From: Blautia sp.
Lineage (GTDB): Bacteria > Bacillota > Clostridia > Lachnospirales > Lachnospiraceae
Length of the DNA: 21,450 nucleotides
Assembly: GCA_030841965.1 (NCBI GenBank)
Contig: JAUUSJ010000066.1
Coordinates: forward strand, 1 to 21,450
Reading direction: 5' to 3'
The notes below the pieces were generated by a model that made no database searches, was not told the DNA's origin, and was given only the letters and a program-made list of their open reading frames with translations. The translations under genes and the position numbers were made by a program. Every line of letters begins with the position of its first letter. Positions within the stretch are counted from its first letter, which is position 1. Below are positions 21,364-21,450 of this stretch, one piece after another.

Positions 21364-21450
21364 GTTTTGCCAATACACAGCGAAGAGAGTCCATAGATAT
21401 GTCCTTTAAAAACGATAGAGAGTGGAGCGGTTTTTCGATATACTTAGCTT
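21364..21450 (-). repeat. Partial copy of the MITE-like element running off the window
   Basis: It aligns with the reverse complement of the right arm and flank of the complete element (about 19776-19862) with around seven differences over 87 bases. It begins with the outer flank GTTTTGCCAATACACAG and is cut by the window edge inside the arm. Confidence 0.88.

Noticed and set aside
1..21450. Circular element joined through the terminal repeat copies
   Set aside because: The two edge copies do not overlap; about 30 bases of the element would be missing at the junction, and the content is housekeeping chromosome.

Overview
The window looks like chromosomal DNA of a low-GC Clostridia, most probably a member of the Lachnospiraceae. 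The support is a DUF4364 regulator, a class III fructose-bisphosphatase, a DUF1385-prmC-prfA cluster, an asparagine-rich Rho, strong GGAGG-type ribosome binding sites and sigma-A-like promoters. Most genes are core housekeeping functions. The unusual content is in the intergenic DNA, which carries several families of structured repeats, and in the divergence of some otherwise familiar proteins.

Layout. 1-111: broken copy of a dispersed palindromic element. 112-2737 (minus): an operon read as malic enzyme, TIGR01212-type radical SAM protein, DUF4364 regulator, with tightly coupled starts; its leader holds a hairpin-rich repeat. 2738-3273: divergent promoter region and a long rho leader. 3274-5240 (plus): rho, whose N-terminal insert carries a tandem hexapeptide repeat, then rpmE (ribosomal protein L31) with its own promoter and a strong terminator. 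5361-5587: two tandem structured elements that supply the ribosome binding site of the next gene. 5594-9724 (plus): DUF1385 membrane protein, prmC, prfA and a class I aminotransferase. prmC methylates the release factor encoded by prfA, so those two form a functional pair. A terminator follows, then hisC (9862-10917).

10883-12103 (minus) is a DacF-type D-Ala-D-Ala carboxypeptidase whose 3' end overlaps hisC tail to tail. 12410-13813 is a MocR/GntR-aminotransferase regulator with a clear promoter and possible operators. 13925-15361 is a ClpX paralogue lacking the RKH pore-loop motif. 15562-17532 is class III fbp, followed by tandem hairpin units and a 16-bp-stem bidirectional terminator shared with a small lipoprotein gene (17796-18200, minus). 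18434-19567 is a secreted N-acetylmuramoyl-L-alanine amidase and 20188-20949 a membrane-anchored polysaccharide deacetylase. With dacF these make three cell-wall-modifying enzymes in 10 kb.

19625-21450 is rich in repeats: a 196-bp nested palindrome (MITE-like), a second hairpin repeat also found upstream of the malic enzyme gene, and a decayed ISAs1-type transposase fragment bracketed by inverted copies of the MITE outer end. Both window edges lie inside copies of the MITE-like element, in the same orientation, so the window may be a draft contig that ended at repeats.

The best candidates for something undescribed are the tandem RNA-like elements at 5361-5587 (a compensatory base-pair change, a GNRA-type tetraloop, mutually exclusive pairings, and the Shine-Dalgarno sequence inside the conserved box), the ClpX paralogue, and the link between the MITE and the transposase remnant.
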